Source: CBDDKZ01 sp965230415
GTDB lineage: Bacteria; Bacteroidota; Bacteroidia; Cytophagales; JAAEPT01
Length of the DNA stretch: 64,000 nucleotides
Assembly: GCA_965230415.1 (NCBI GenBank)
Contig: CBDDKZ010000005.1
Coordinates: forward strand, 3,782,001-3,846,000
Reading direction: 5' to 3'
Position 1 is the first letter of the stretch. Every line of letters starts with the position of its first letter. The notes under the pieces are model-generated. The model made no database searches, had not been told where the DNA came from, and saw only the letters and a list, made by a program, of their open reading frames with translations. Position numbers and translations under genes: made by a program. This document shows positions 20,501-30,300 of the stretch, piece by piece.

Positions 20501-23500
20501 GACATTAAAGGATAGCTTACTTTGCTATTTGTACATAGAGAATCTATTACAGCAGTAATGAAGATGTCTTCCGGTGCGGGTGATTTGGTTACGACATAAT
20601 CACTTGACTTAACAAGACATTCATTAATAGTTAGTAATACCCAGTACCTGCCTGGTTCAGTTACATCTATCGTTTGAGTAGTTTCTCCATTTGGAAACCA
20701 TTCGTAAGTAGCTCCTGGCACGTAAGGTGCGTGAAGTGTTAATGAGGAACCATTGCATAGAAACTCATCATCCGCATAAATTTTGTTGCCACCTGTGAGG
20801 TCATCGTCATCGCTAACTTCAATGCTTAGAGTGATGGTATCGCAGAGGTCTGATTTGCGTACTGTTACCGTATAAGTTCCTGGTGCATCCACATTTATAG
20901 ACCGTGTGCTTTCTCCCGTACTCCACGAGTAGCTTGCCGCTTCCATGGATACATAAAGCAAGGTGCCATCTAAACCGCAACCAACATCACCTATACTCAG
21001 TATTTCAGGATCAAAATTACAGTCGGGGCATTCTCCCTCCAGCATCGCGTCTACAACTACAGTAGCAGATTGTTGACAATGAGGATTGCCTGCATCACTG
21101 ACAGTTACGGTATAGGTACCTGTACCAAGACCGCTAACTACCGGGCCTGATGCTGGTATATCCCAGGTATATTGCGGCGCAATTCCTCCAACAGCGTGAG
21201 CAAATACTATTCCTGTTTGTACCGCACCCGGACAAGTCAGCGTTGGAGATGAAGACACAATTAACTGACACGAGCTATCGCAAGGTGCTGATCCAACCGA
21301 AATTTGAACCGGTGTTGTCTGAAATGTGCAACCAAGTGCGTCGCTCACCATGGCATAATAGCTTCCTGTACCTGCGTTGATCAGGTTTTGAGTGGAGGCA
21401 TAGTCAGCAACTCCGTCTTTGAACCAATTATAGGAGAAAGGAGCTGTACCTTGTTGTGTAACAAGATTTATTGTTCCATTAGTGGCTTCATCGCTACAAA
21501 TAGAGTCTGTAACTACGGCGAAGCCGCCACATGTAGTAGAGACACAGGTGTCACTGATTTCATCGATGGTGATAGGTCCGTATTTCTGTCTGTTTCCATC
21601 AATGTCCATAACCGTAACATAGTAATCGCCAGGAGTCTGGAAGGACACATCCTCTGTTACGGCCAGGATGTCATCCCAAAGGAAAGAATAAGGGCCTCCC
21701 GAGCCGAAATGGTGAACTACCAGGTTGATATGTCCGAGAGTCTTTTCAGGGCATTCCGGTTGGGAAACAAACCATTCTATCCGATCTTTACATCCGTTTG
21801 GATCCGGACAAGCGGTAGTTGTATCCACTACCGTTACTGATGCTGTATCGCTGCACTCACCTGATGTCACTATTACGGTGTACGTACCTTCTGTCTGAAC
21901 ACTTATATCCTGAGTTACTGCTCCGTTACTCCAGTAGTATGCGTAGTTACCTATACCTCCTCTTACCTGTAGATCGAGCTTGTTCAACGGAACAAAAGGA
22001 GCCCCAATTGATTCGGTGCTAACATCGATGGTCAAATTCAGTGGATCGTTATCCGTACATATCGAATCAACGACTGTTGGTCCATCAGGAAGATCAAATA
22101 AAAGCGTTTGTTGACAGACAGAATCACCTTCAAAATATTGAATAATACGTACCCAGTAATCACCGGCACATTGGCCTGAAATGCTATCAACTCCGGCCGA
22201 TCCGTTACTCCACAAGATTTCGTAAGTATAATTTGGATTGTTGTCATCAACAATGGTGAGGAATGCCGCAGCATCACATTCGATGGAAGAAGAACTTGAA
22301 TCAAGGGCTATAGATACGGAGAAGGTACCACAAACACTGCTATCATCAGGACAGCTGCTGTTGTTGCCTGTAATCATTTCGACTGGTGTAGTTTCAGCAA
22401 CACAACCATTTCCATCACTTACTTCAGCGTAGTAGACCCCGGCACTAAGGTTTGTAAGGTCTTGTGTGTTTGCAAATCCGGAGACGCCATCCTTGTACCA
22501 GTTATAGGTGAACGTTGGGGAGCCGAATTGAATCAAGTCTATGCTTCCGTTTGACGAAATGTCGGAGCATAAGGAATCCACTACAATAGCATAAGCACTA
22601 CAGGTATCTGAAGGGCAGCTGCCTCCTGATAGTATCATGATCGGACCGTATTTAGCAGTGTTTCCGTCTTTGTCACTTACGTTAACAAAGTAATTACCTG
22701 GTTCCTGATAAGAGATATCTTCGGTTACTGCCATAATATTGTCCCAAAGGAAAGTATAAGGCGCTCCCGAGCCGAAGTGGTGAACAACCAGATTAATGTT
22801 TCCAAGTTCTGTGTCCGGACAGTTAGGTTGTGTTACAAACCACTCGACGCGATCATCGCAGCCATTTGGATCAGGGCAGGTTGCCGTATCGGTAATTGTT
22901 ACAGTAGCGGTGTCGCTGCATTCGCCAGACATTACAATTACTTTATAGATTCCTTCGGTTTGTACGCTTATATCCTGAGTTACTGCTCCGTTATTCCAAT
23001 AGTAAGAGTAATTTCCTATACCTCCGCTTACTTCCAAATCGAGCCAACTTACTGAAACGAATGGAGCTCCTGTTACTTCGGTAGTAACATCGATACTTAA
23101 CTCCAGTGGATCGTTATCTGTGCATATAGAATCAATAATTGTTGGCCCTTCCGGAAGGTTGAACTCAAGCATTTGCTGGCAAATGGAATCTCCGTTAAAA
23201 TACTGAATAACGCGTACCCAATAATCTCCGGCACATTGACTGGTAATACTGTCAGTACCGGCAGATCCGTTACTCCACAAAATTTCATAAGAGTAAGCAG
23301 TGTTACCATCGTCTGTAATTGTTAGATAAGCCGCAGCATCGCAAACGATAGAAGATGAGCTTGAATCTACCTCTATGGAAGCGGTGAACGCAGCACATTC
23401 GCTACATGGAACATTATACCCGTCCAGCACTTCGCGAACAGTCGCTCTACATCCGTACTCATCACGTGCGGTTACGAGGTAATCGCCAGGCAGTAAGTTG

Positions 23501-26500
23501 GAAATAGTGTAGTTTGGCAGTGCAAAATTGTCGATGCTACCAGTCGTATTTCCATACCAGCGATACTCAAAAGGACTATTGCCGTTGTTTACCGACCAAC
23601 TTAAGGCTCCACTGGCGTCGTGGATACATGAGGCGTCAACGGAACCATCTACAGCCATTGAAAAAAGTTGACAGGTATCACAGCGATCTGATAGGTAATT
23701 CAGATCATTGGTGACCCATACTTCACACCCTTCGGCGTCTGATACCAATACTTCATAATGTCCGTTTGCAGCAGCATTGTAAGATACCTGGTTTACATTA
23801 AGTAAACTATTGTTATGATACCAGGTATAAGAAACCGGTTGTGTTGCATTTTGTGTTTCAACATGTAACTCGCCATCGGCTTTGTAAATACAAGTAGCCA
23901 AATTGTCTACAATTAAATTGGCGTTCAGCGAACAAGCCGAATCACTAGCATAAGCAATGGTCACATTACTGTCCGCCCGGCAGAATTGCGCATCTAAAAC
24001 CGTTACATTATAATTTCCTGGTAGGAGGCCTGTAATGGTTTGTGTGTTTTCAAAAGGTTTGTTGTTTAACTCCGGTTCTCTGCTCCATTTGTACATATAA
24101 TCCGCAATTCCTCCATTGGGTACAGCGGTGGCTGAACCATTGTAGGAATTAGCAGAGGTAGCGTTTTCGGCACTCATTGTCAAGGTGAAATCAGTACAAC
24201 AGTCTCCACTTGATGCGTTAAGGGTGATTTGATCGCTTGTTTCGCATCCTTTTGAGTCTCTGATCAGTACATGATGTGTGCCCGGACATGCTGGATACAG
24301 ATAGGAGAATGTGCTACCATCATCCCATTCGAAATAGTAGGGGGAGGTGCCTCCGCTTACGCTGGCCTGCAATTCACCATCGCAGCGGTCTGTACAACTA
24401 CTTGGACTCGTTTCGGAAAGCGTTAAAGCCAGTGGCGCAGGAGCGCTGATTGTTACCTCGCCGGTCTCCACACAGCTTCCACAGGTCAGTTCGTAGTGGT
24501 AAGTTCCTGCTGCCAGCCCACTAATAATTGTATCGGTGCTTATTAAATTATTTTGAGCGTCAAACCAACTTAAATGACAGGTCTCGGCAATGTCATCACA
24601 GTCATTGTAGAAAACTACTTCCGGTCCGGCGTTGACAGCGCCAGGATTTGGGAAACCACAAACCTGTAGTGCTCCGGACATAGTACCATGAGCATTAACT
24701 GATCCTGTAAATTTTAGGATCGAAGCACTACCAATGCCCTGCATGGTACCATACATGTGTAAATGATTACCATTGGTCAAACTTCCGTTTACCCCCTGGT
24801 AAAGACCCTGATTGTTCAGGTGCCATGTTCCGGTGGAATGGAGTGTGCCTTCATTCTTTAACAGACTATTCAGGTACAGATTACCTGAAATAGTCAGTGT
24901 ACAGTAATTGGTGGTTTGTCCTGTATTGGAGTTTTGGTCCCAGTTTGTGGCGTTAATTGTACCATAATTATTGAACACTCCCTGAATGTTAGCACTCTGG
25001 TTTACATGAATGTTACCGTAATTGTTGTGAACACCAAGAGCACTGTTAAACTTGTAGTAGTAGTCGCAGGTTATAGTACCATAATTATCCAAAAAGGTGA
25101 TTTCGGAATTCAGTTGACTGATGCTCAGGTTTCCTGTATTGATCAGTTTGGCGTTTGTTCCATATCCGCTTATCGATTGTAGCTGACTATTACCATTGAG
25201 TACCAGCGTACCATTATTCCCCAAGGTAACGCTAAGCTTAGATACATCTCCGCATGCCACAACAGTGGCGTTTTGTATGTTGAGGTTTCCTGAAACACTT
25301 GTGCCTGCTACTATACAATACTGTCTTCCATCGTTTAGCGCTTCGCCATTGAGATTGCCACTTAAGAAGGCATCGCATACATCGCAAGTGATTTGCGGGC
25401 CTGAACCTGTATAGCAGTCTCCTGGTGCGCCTCCTCCAAACTCAATGTTCGCAGATAAGCTAATGACACCATCGTTAGCTTGAGCACAGCTCAAATTACG
25501 TGAATTAATGGTAATGTCGTGTCCACAATTTGGGGTAAGGTCATCTCCGGTGTATACTGTGGTTGTTGCCATACAGTTTGTGCTTGCATCGGTAACTTCC
25601 ACGGCATATAATTGTTCAATACAGAGTCCGGTTTGAGTAGTGGAATTTCCTATAACCAGCCCATTAACGTCTTGCCATGTATAAGATACGGCACCAATTG
25701 CTCCGACGACAACAGCTTCGTAAGCTCCATTACAGTTGCCAGAAGAAGGTGCTGTCAGCTCGTTAATACTTACATCAAAACCTGAACAATTGACATTTCC
25801 TTCATCAATAATTGTTACCAGTGTATCATAGCCACAACCCTTGCTGTCTTGTACTGAAATGGTATATTCTCCAGGGCATAGTCCTGTAAAAGGAAAATTT
25901 CTCTGAGTGCCGTTCAAAAAGAAAGTATAAGGAGCTGTTCCCTCGCTTACATTTAACAAACTAATTTGTCCATCGCAGGAGCCGGCACTTGTATTTGTCG
26001 ATGTTAAATCCAGTGCGGGAATACCAACAGTAGATTCTTCTATAACAATGGTTTCTGTTCCCACTACGACGTTACTACATGTAATGGTTATATCGTAGGA
26101 TCCGGAGGCAAGGTCGAAACGCTCATTAGAAACCGTACCATCGGGCCAGGTCACCGTACAATTCGTAGCAACAGTACCATTACTGCCAATAGAAGGATCA
26201 ATAGGTTGACATGAACAATCCAAATTAGCTCCGTTTTGCAGGTTCAGCCATTGTAACTCGTAGGAATTACCTTCCGTACAGATGCTCATAGGGCCATTGG
26301 CGCTTACCTCTGTGTATGGTTGATAAATCTGAATTCGTAGTTCATTGGTACCTTTCAATAAGGCACATGAAGCATCGTTATTTACGATATCCAAATTCTC
26401 CAACACTAATTTCCCGGCGATGATAGAGGATCCGCCGCCGATGGTTACGCTATTGCGCAGGTAAAATTCTCCAACAATAGTAATCGCTCCATAGTTTTCA

Positions 26501-27297
26501 ACCTGCGCGGTATTAGTCAGGTACATATTTTTAGAAGAATGTAACTGGCAATAATTGATAAGAATACCTCCCGGATCGATTTGAGTATTTAAAGCGGTGG
26601 TGATCGAACCGCGGTTAATCATGCGTCCGCGTACATTGGTTTGCTTCAGTTCCTGCAAGCCCGGTTCTGTCCCTACAATTAGCTCGCCATAGTTCTCGAA
26701 GAAAGAACCGGCCGTATTTAAGGAATAGTCAATAGGTAGCGAAATAGTCCCGTAATTTTGAACCAAACCTTCATCCACTTCAATGCTTCCCCATGAGCTG
26801 CTACTTTGGTACATCAATGTGATGCTTCCATAGTTTTGCAGCGAGGCGTCTGCTGCATTGAGGTTATAAGCATGAAGGGTTAAATCACCAATGTTAACCA
26901 TTTTTGCACCTTCCACCAGATTTACCTGATTATTTAGTGTGACCTCTCCACAAGTAACTAATGTTCCTCCGGCATTGACCACTACTGTTCCGTTAAAAGG
27001 GCCATATATCAACACCGTTTCACCATTATTTACATAATAATCTCCATTTCCTGTGTAGGCAACAGCGTAGTCTGCCGGATCGCAAGTATAATCCGGAGCA
27101 ACTGAAGTAACATCGAAGCAGTTGCCTGAGTCGCTGTCGCAGCTAAGGTCGATGATCGCAGAACCATCAGAAAGTCCGCAACTACTGGGGGCAGTGGTTG
27201 TAACCTGAACATCCAGGTCACCTTGTAAGCCGCATTGAGCCTTGCCTTGAAGGGTGAATAACGGCGTTAACAGCAAGAATACTAAAATCTTTTTCAT
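14509..27297 (-). CDS. giant exported Rhs/YD protein with beta-helix, SprB-type repeats and inserted beta-propeller
   Basis: The product is 4262 aa and starts with a Sec signal peptide (MKKILVFLLLTPLFTLQGKAQ). Modules in order: beta-helix repeats of the NYGxI type (about 50-330), Ig/SprB-type repeats, a second beta-helix block (about 680-880), more SprB-type repeats (SPxxYxW, then DISxxxPGxYxVxVxD) to about 2290, YD sequence near 2440-2460, a BNR/YCF48-like propeller region (about 2465-3380), YD repeats, and an Rhs core (about 4050-4085, TYDPRTGRLL through NNPIIHSD). The last roughly 177 residues are a helical, charged tip with no family I recognise. SprB repeats are known from gliding adhesins, so surface exposure is likely. 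No T9SS sorting domain is visible. It is the last gene of a five-gene run, 25 bases after the 1552-aa gene, and is followed by a strong terminator. No immunity-like gene follows. Confidence 0.88.
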   Translation of the reverse strand: MKKILVFLLLTPLFTLQGKAQCGLQGDLDVQVTTTAPSSCGLSDGSAIIDLSCDSDSGNCFDVTSVAPDYTCDPADYAVAYTGNGDYYVNNGETVLIYGPFNGTVVVNAGGTLVTCGEVTLNNQVNLVEGAKMVNIGDLTLHAYNLNAADASLQNYGSITLMYQSSSSWGSIEVDEGLVQNYGTISLPIDYSLNTAGSFFENYGELIVGTEPGLQELKQTNVRGRMINRGSITTALNTQIDPGGILINYCQLHSSKNMYLTNTAQVENYGAITIVGEFYLRNSVTIGGGSSIIAGKLVLENLDIVNNDASCALLKGTNELRIQIYQPYTEVSANGPMSICTEGNSYELQWLNLQNGANLDCSCQPIDPSIGSNGTVATNCTVTWPDGTVSNERFDLASGSYDITITCSNVVVGTETIVIEESTVGIPALDLTSTNTSAGSCDGQISLLNVSEGTAPYTFFLNGTQRNFPFTGLCPGEYTISVQDSKGCGYDTLVTIIDEGNVNCSGFDVSINELTAPSSGNCNGAYEAVVVGAIGAVSYTWQDVNGLVIGNSTTQTGLCIEQLYAVEVTDASTNCMATTTVYTGDDLTPNCGHDITINSRNLSCAQANDGVISLSANIEFGGGAPGDCYTGSGPQITCDVCDAFLSGNLNGEALNDGRQYCIVAGTSVSGNLNIQNATVVACGDVSKLSVTLGNNGTLVLNGNSQLQSISGYGTNAKLINTGNLSISQLNSEITFLDNYGTITCDYYYKFNSALGVHNNYGNIHVNQSANIQGVFNNYGTINATNWDQNSNTGQTTNYCTLTISGNLYLNSLLKNEGTLHSTGTWHLNNQGLYQGVNGSLTNGNHLHMYGTMQGIGSASILKFTGSVNAHGTMSGALQVCGFPNPGAVNAGPEVVFYNDCDDIAETCHLSWFDAQNNLISTDTIISGLAAGTYHYELTCGSCVETGEVTISAPAPLALTLSETSPSSCTDRCDGELQASVSGGTSPYYFEWDDGSTFSYLYPACPGTHHVLIRDSKGCETSDQITLNASSGDCCTDFTLTMSAENATSANSYNGSATAVPNGGIADYMYKWSREPELNNKPFENTQTITGLLPGNYNVTVLDAQFCRADSNVTIAYASDSACSLNANLIVDNLATCIYKADGELHVETQNATQPVSYTWYHNNSLLNVNQVSYNAAANGHYEVLVSDAEGCEVWVTNDLNYLSDRCDTCQLFSMAVDGSVDASCIHDASGALSWSVNNGNSPFEYRWYGNTTGSIDNFALPNYTISNLLPGDYLVTARDEYGCRATVREVLDGYNVPCSECAAFTASIEVDSSSSSIVCDAAAYLTITDDGNTAYSYEILWSNGSAGTDSITSQCAGDYWVRVIQYFNGDSICQQMLEFNLPEGPTIIDSICTDNDPLELSIDVTTEVTGAPFVSVSWLDLEVSGGIGNYSYYWNNGAVTQDISVQTEGIYKVIVMSGECSDTATVTITDTATCPDPNGCDDRVEWFVTQPNCPDTELGNINLVVHHFGSGAPYTFLWDNIMAVTEDISYQEPGNYFVNVSDKDGNTAKYGPIMILSGGSCPSDTCSAYAIVVDSLCSDISSNGSIDLIQFGSPTFTYNWYKDGVSGFANTQDLTNLSAGVYYAEVSDGNGCVAETTPVEMITGNNSSCPDDSSVCGTFSVSIALDSSSSSIECDAAAFLTIVDDNNPNYTYEILWSNGSAGVDSISGQCAGDYWVRIIQYFEGDSVCQQTLLFDLPDGPTVVDSICTDNDPLNLTIDVSTESIGAPFVPLNKLDLQVRGGIGNYAYYWSNGAVTQDISVQTEGTYTVIVTSGECSDTASVTVVDTTTACPDPNGCKDRIEWFVSQPECPEKTLGHINLVVHHFGSGGPYSFLWDDILAVTEDVSFQTPGDYYVTVMDIDGNRQKYGPITIDEISDTCVSTTCGGFAVVTDSICSDEATNGTINLVTQQGTAPFSYNWFKDGVADYASTQNLINAGTGSYYAMVSDALGCTFQTTPVQISVGSAPCDSSCQLIVSSSPTLTCPGAVQTGIVFAHAVGGIAPQYTWDIPASGPVVSGLGTGTYTVTVSDAGNPHCQQSATVVVDAMLEGECPDCNFDPEILSIGDVGCGLDGTLLYVSMEAASYSWSTGESTRSINVDAPGTYTVTVRKSDLCDTITLSIEVSDDDDLTGGNKIYADDEFLCNGSSLTLHAPYVPGATYEWFPNGETTQTIDVTEPGRYWVLLTINECLVKSSDYVVTKSPAPEDIFITAVIDSLCTNSKVSYPLMSPFGIGNAWYFENELISTDQIVQINNPGDYTLQVTYPGCLTLEAVITIKENSKCDTTDINCTPLANILSGFDPDDLADCKEVLIQQATYNAQAKYDDYLEGLRIDFENNYINHCLDAVETFTVENTGGEATHHYTLYYYDQAGNLVRTIPPEGVQTLDPAVLSEVSAEREAGLRTTIPNHQYATTYTYNSLNQLYAEAVPDRDFIIYHAVIPSTGVDDQVTVNGTHLSDNGTAVLFGSDSSGNAVLYYSEDDGASWQSVAGIGTENLNAAYIADDNTFYAAGEAGTVLRSDNNGIDWGLRYIGVPKEIEYLTFFASSPEEGMVITDDLFVYTTNNKGDNWTSDGTIDFDDIVGAVIDYEFISRDLGYLISNIGNKGRLYQTNDGGISWQELYINSIQASILAAASTSDAIILVGENGLLLEQDTDESVFIPTGLNELDLSTVIPLNGNYLLRNLSNDTWFNLNTQTGEPESIGQFEELYITQEANDVMTLNNQTLNSYSDTGFVETILDVAPEGMSFVSVDNYIYWQNDELYLKIDTSDQFLALELSGNTSWTAINGGHVTENPNPGANNVSLITEDTWYFGEDVGNSLDDSSALWQIVTPIDWDLSFEELEFVSALDGFVRTETQCYITRDGGRNWTLYATMDNNDPDFVDVAFSASGIIGIDDQGDAFVWNSLNGWQALDIDARAFNYSDLEVLRGSTASDYQLYTSGNDGQVLWINFEGLDVTVEHQASSVSSDLSHVKTGENSATPEPYAFAGSSVWTSFDGSDWVTGTADSSFALSDIALNTAEDVVALDEYGDLFVKAAGNTSWSDVLASGFNSVDNFSTATTTYSLAVGTDGQLLVRTGSQNELRNAFNVPAIEDATILESGVGYAVGALGSILKTVDGGQSWIAQSAPTSAQLNAVAFYDNNNGFVVGDGGLLYTNDGGINWIQSAITEQLNAIAYRTANEAIVAGNATGTTPRLFTLSIPSLALNAVTAAQFGGTLPPAEDLNAIHFVNEQVGHVVGANNSIYRYNNRSGGGSPWLYLPTVSDVNDGDYETVYFFDEENGYFGGSADGIGVLLKVGLLNNSTWSSINLADSPALSDPVVDIDFSDPTKALALTADGAFTIEERSDRFTSLFWYDELGREVLSQNSRQSEKLPPAYTYTFYDHLGRITEKGEVTQGNDPTAFLEKINTSFNVLESDVRDFVSTGERREVVRNYYDMENSYLAQIETHYASSSNPLVFDNTTLRNRTSSQVYIESPGITTGYELNLLTTGVFDYAYHYNYDIHGHVKTMIMDNPALDDYNQRYKRIDYDFDLISGNINTMVYQSGELDQFHHRYSYDADNRLALVETSTNGYVWQKEVDYDYYRHGPLMREEIGDLSVQGNDYVYTLQGWTKAMNSNNLVASLDVGQDGSANDLPSDEFGYELGYYQGDYLAIGSHHTGSQLGGAITTDNHSEDLYNGNVSRRVTAIAHFMSSSNAPGVTGYQYDQLNRLTSTQWYDGNGTDLSNVSNAGNQYKVEIDYDANGNIKNLNRYEGGGASIDELTFNYDTIGTRHNNHLLQVSDNAAATGGSDIQAGQSTSNYDYDETGNLSQDLQEEIDSIAWTHDHKMSRVFRTAGSTLPNLEFGYDGSRRRIMKREVTSTDTTTTWYFRDANGKVMAVYNESGSTLSLRERNVYGQDMLGLNKEVLDLSGGSNTTKLDSIVKVDYGTNHYALKDHLGNVNVVINGKRMPNNPGGTSDAFEAEVIAASDYYPYGMQMPGRRYNSSDYSYGFNGNKKDNALKGDGNSYNTTAFGTYDPRTGRLLHSNSSWSTYPGMNPYSYSFNNPIIHSDAYTKNPLAAVMRLGKQSASFVELMTANGITQSNYKELIRLGEHLKVNKETQVITVRLDQSQDAISSLIDGLNLSSDINDITKFEIEVASGAITPDQFARKMLALKSEGFLRKLRIAAELDDIEDRHLLELLDPLPIESEEELMKVTRNIINQTQVSGLDHAAFELLRNRGSNLRNEFLSQQ
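17150..19910 (-). other. beta-propeller block inserted at a conserved YD-repeat seam
   Basis: Residues about 2465-3380 are repeats with the pattern SxDGGxxW, GExGTVLRSxDNG and VGxxGxI, typical of BNR/YCF48-like propellers. The block starts straight after YNSLNQLYAEAVPDRD and ends straight before SLFWYDELGREVLSQN. In related Bacteroidota Rhs proteins, as I remember them, these two segments are contiguous, joined only by a short PDGG-type turn. The insert therefore sits between two YD strands. Confidence 0.7.
21268..23397 (-). repeat. in-frame tandem duplication of about 1065 bases inside the giant gene
   Basis: Two consecutive copies (about 23397-22333 and 22332-21268) encode the same chain of three to four SprB/Ig-like domains. 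Matching landmarks such as the codons for CxxFxxSI followed by DSSSSS, ICTDNDPL and INLVVHHFGSG lie 1065 bases apart, exactly 355 codons. The copies have diverged at both DNA and protein level, so the duplication is not recent. Confidence 0.85.
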
Positions 27298-27322
27298 GAT
27301 TGTTTCTGTTTCTGGCTAAAAA

Positions 27323-30300
27323 TTATTGATCTACACTTATTGGTTCTGTACATTTTAATAGTTCTAATTCTGACAGCAAATTAGTTGATGCTGATACACT
27401 TACCTGAAGGGTAATCATTTCAAAGCTGCCGTTGTTTGTTACTACTTTCGCATTCACCAGCCAATTATTTGCCGGGTCACTGGAGCTTAAGTCTGCTCTA
27501 AATGCCGAAAAGCTTATTATATCATTGAAATCGGTATTTGCGGGGAATGCACTCTGAGCGGTCATTACAAAGTCGTAATGATCGTTAGGGTCATCCGGAG
27601 ATACCAGCGATGCGTTAAGAGATGTTGCCGAAACAGAAGAAGGCTTCCAGCTCCAGGCACTAGTTATTCCAGCTTGTTGTAGCTCATCGCTCACGAAGAT
27701 GGAATAAGGGTCTGAGCTCAACTCAAAACCGCTGACATCCGTCAATAGGTTTTCTTTCGTTTGACCTCCAACTTTAAATTCAAAAGCAATAGCGGATAAC
27801 AAATCGAATAAATCCCTGGACAAGCGTGTAGGCTCGCATACTGCCGGGAACTCGCATCGATCAAGACGCAGGCAGGAAGTAAACCCTTCACCTTTCAGGT
27901 TTATATAGCCATCACCGTATCCACTACTGAAAGAAAACACTTCACCGGAACTGGCCGGATCCTGAGGGTACTCAGCACTGGTCAAAATATCCAGCTCATT
28001 TACAGATTTCATACAGCAGATATGACTTACTTCTGCCGGATCGAAATTTTCTACGCTTACGCCGAGATTTTCATCTTCGAGTTGGAACTTCAGGTACACC
28101 TGGCATGACTGGATACCGTCGTGGTCAATTTCAGCATTCAGTACAAAATAATCGTCATCTGGCTGTGTTGTATTTGGATCATTTCTCCAGAACATATTAG
28201 CTCCATTTGCCGCATTGTTGGTAAAACCCATCGCGCTGGCCAAGAATTCAGTGTATTGAGGAATCTCTGTGACGTTTGTACAACCCAGGCGGATTTCGTC
28301 ATTTAAGTCCACATCAGGGTTTACCGCGATGGCATTCATGAATTGTTCGAAGTACCAGGTGACCGGACACTGTCCACAGTCTTCATAAATGCTCAACTCA
28401 TGACGTAAACGACCATATTCAGCCATGTAATTTGCTTTTTCCGGGCAATAGGCATCTTCAATATAATCTTCGGCGACACAAAATTCTTCATCCGTGAAAA
28501 AGCCATCCATCACACTTTCGGTGATAGGAAAGTTAGGAGCTTTGTCGGTATAAAGTTTCCAGTTGGAATAACTGCAAAGTGCATTTCGGTTAAAGATGTA
28601 GAAATTGGTGAATGCGGAAATCCAGGAACCAAAAGAGATGAACCTGGGATCGTAAAACTGAAACAGATCGTATTGAACTACCCGGTAATCTTCATTTCCA
28701 ATACAGCCGTTGTAAAAGCCTCCGGCAATAGATTGTCGCTTTTGCCAGGCCATTTCATAAGGTTGTCTAAGTGCGTTGTAGTGTGCCTGATATTGTTCCC
28801 AGCTGGTTTGATCAAATACACCACGCCCAACATGACAATTGCCGGCATTGTCGTCGCAGGTAATGAGTTCCGGGTCATTTAACGGACAATTGTCTGCAGC
28901 AAAAGACCATTCCCAAAGGCTGTAGTATTGATCCGGATTGTCATCGAACTGAATATAATTTTCGATGCGGTTTTCAAAATCGCTTTTGTAAACCTGAGCC
29001 TGATTGCCGAATAATTCCGTGTCACTGAAAAAGGCATCAGCATCAACATTGGTACGATAATTATCACTATTTAAACTGCCATCGGTGATTATATAGGCCT
29101 CGCCGTTTGTTCCGGGAGCAATTGCCTCGTCAAAGCTTGCAGCTTGCAATTCTTCCATAAATTTAAAATGATCTTCCATTTGAAGGCATTCCAGGTAAAG
29201 CGGGTATTCCGGATGGAAGTACACCAGCGCTTCGGCCCAGCTTGGTTGCCATTCTTCCACGAAATCGCTCAGATTTTTCAATTGCTGAGGTAGTACCAAA
29301 GCAAAAGTTTCTCCATCGGCAGGTTCACGATTTAAAATTGGCGGGTCAAAAGACCTGCTCAGAACTCCGGATTCGGATAGTTCATTGAGCACGACCGATT
29401 TGACATAGGAAACACTACCGTCCGCATTTTTATAAGGTTCCATCGGGTTGCGCCAATTAGGACTGTAAAGTACAATAGCCCGACCTGAAGAGGTGAACTC
29501 TTTTACCAGGCTCAGTTGATTTGTCACATTAAACACTGAAAGTGGGTGTGGCGAATTAGCAGGGATGGCTACGCTTATATCGTCCTCCGTATTGGAAATG
29601 ATAATATCTGTGCCATCATCATTAATTGCTGTTTCACCGGGCGTGTTTTCGAGCAACAAACCGTATTGACCATGTGGACTTACATCGCCAAGCATACCCT
29701 GATATCCAATGTAGCAGCGCAGGCCGCTACCACCGCATAACAGGTTACAGTTCTCCAGTCTGTCCTGATATTCTTCAAAACGCACGTCACCAAATTGTGG
29801 TGGGTTGGTCATATCAAAATCCTGTTCCAGTTCTTCCAGGCATTCACCACAACCATACTCACAATCGGTAGTATCAATTACTTCATATTCAGAGGAAAGG
29901 AAATCATCGAATGAATAAAAACAGGTGGTGTCTAAAGTGCGAAGATACTCTAGGCTGTATGCTTTCATTCGTTCCTGATTTACTGATATATACTTGAATA
30001 GCGTATATTCATCAGTTGGTAATTCAACTACTATTGTTTCGTTATCAAGCGTAGTTGATTCGCAATTTATCGGATCAATAGTGGTGTCTGAGTTGATTAT
30101 GACGTCGCCACATGAACTAATCAATCCGATTTTCAAGTCCAGAACACATGAAGCGCAATAGTTAATATCTACAGGTAATGCATCTAATTCTTCGCACTGC
30201 ACTACTAAAGGATCGACACTTAAAGTGTAATCAAATACATGTTCGCCCGCTGTACTCACAATTCGTTGAGCGGAAAAGCCTTTTTGTGCAGTACCAGGTG

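Noticed and set aside
21268..23397. Repeats in the giant gene as a CRISPR-like or insertion-sequence array
   Set aside because: The period is a whole number of codons (355) and encodes diverged Ig/SprB domains, so it is a protein-level repeat.
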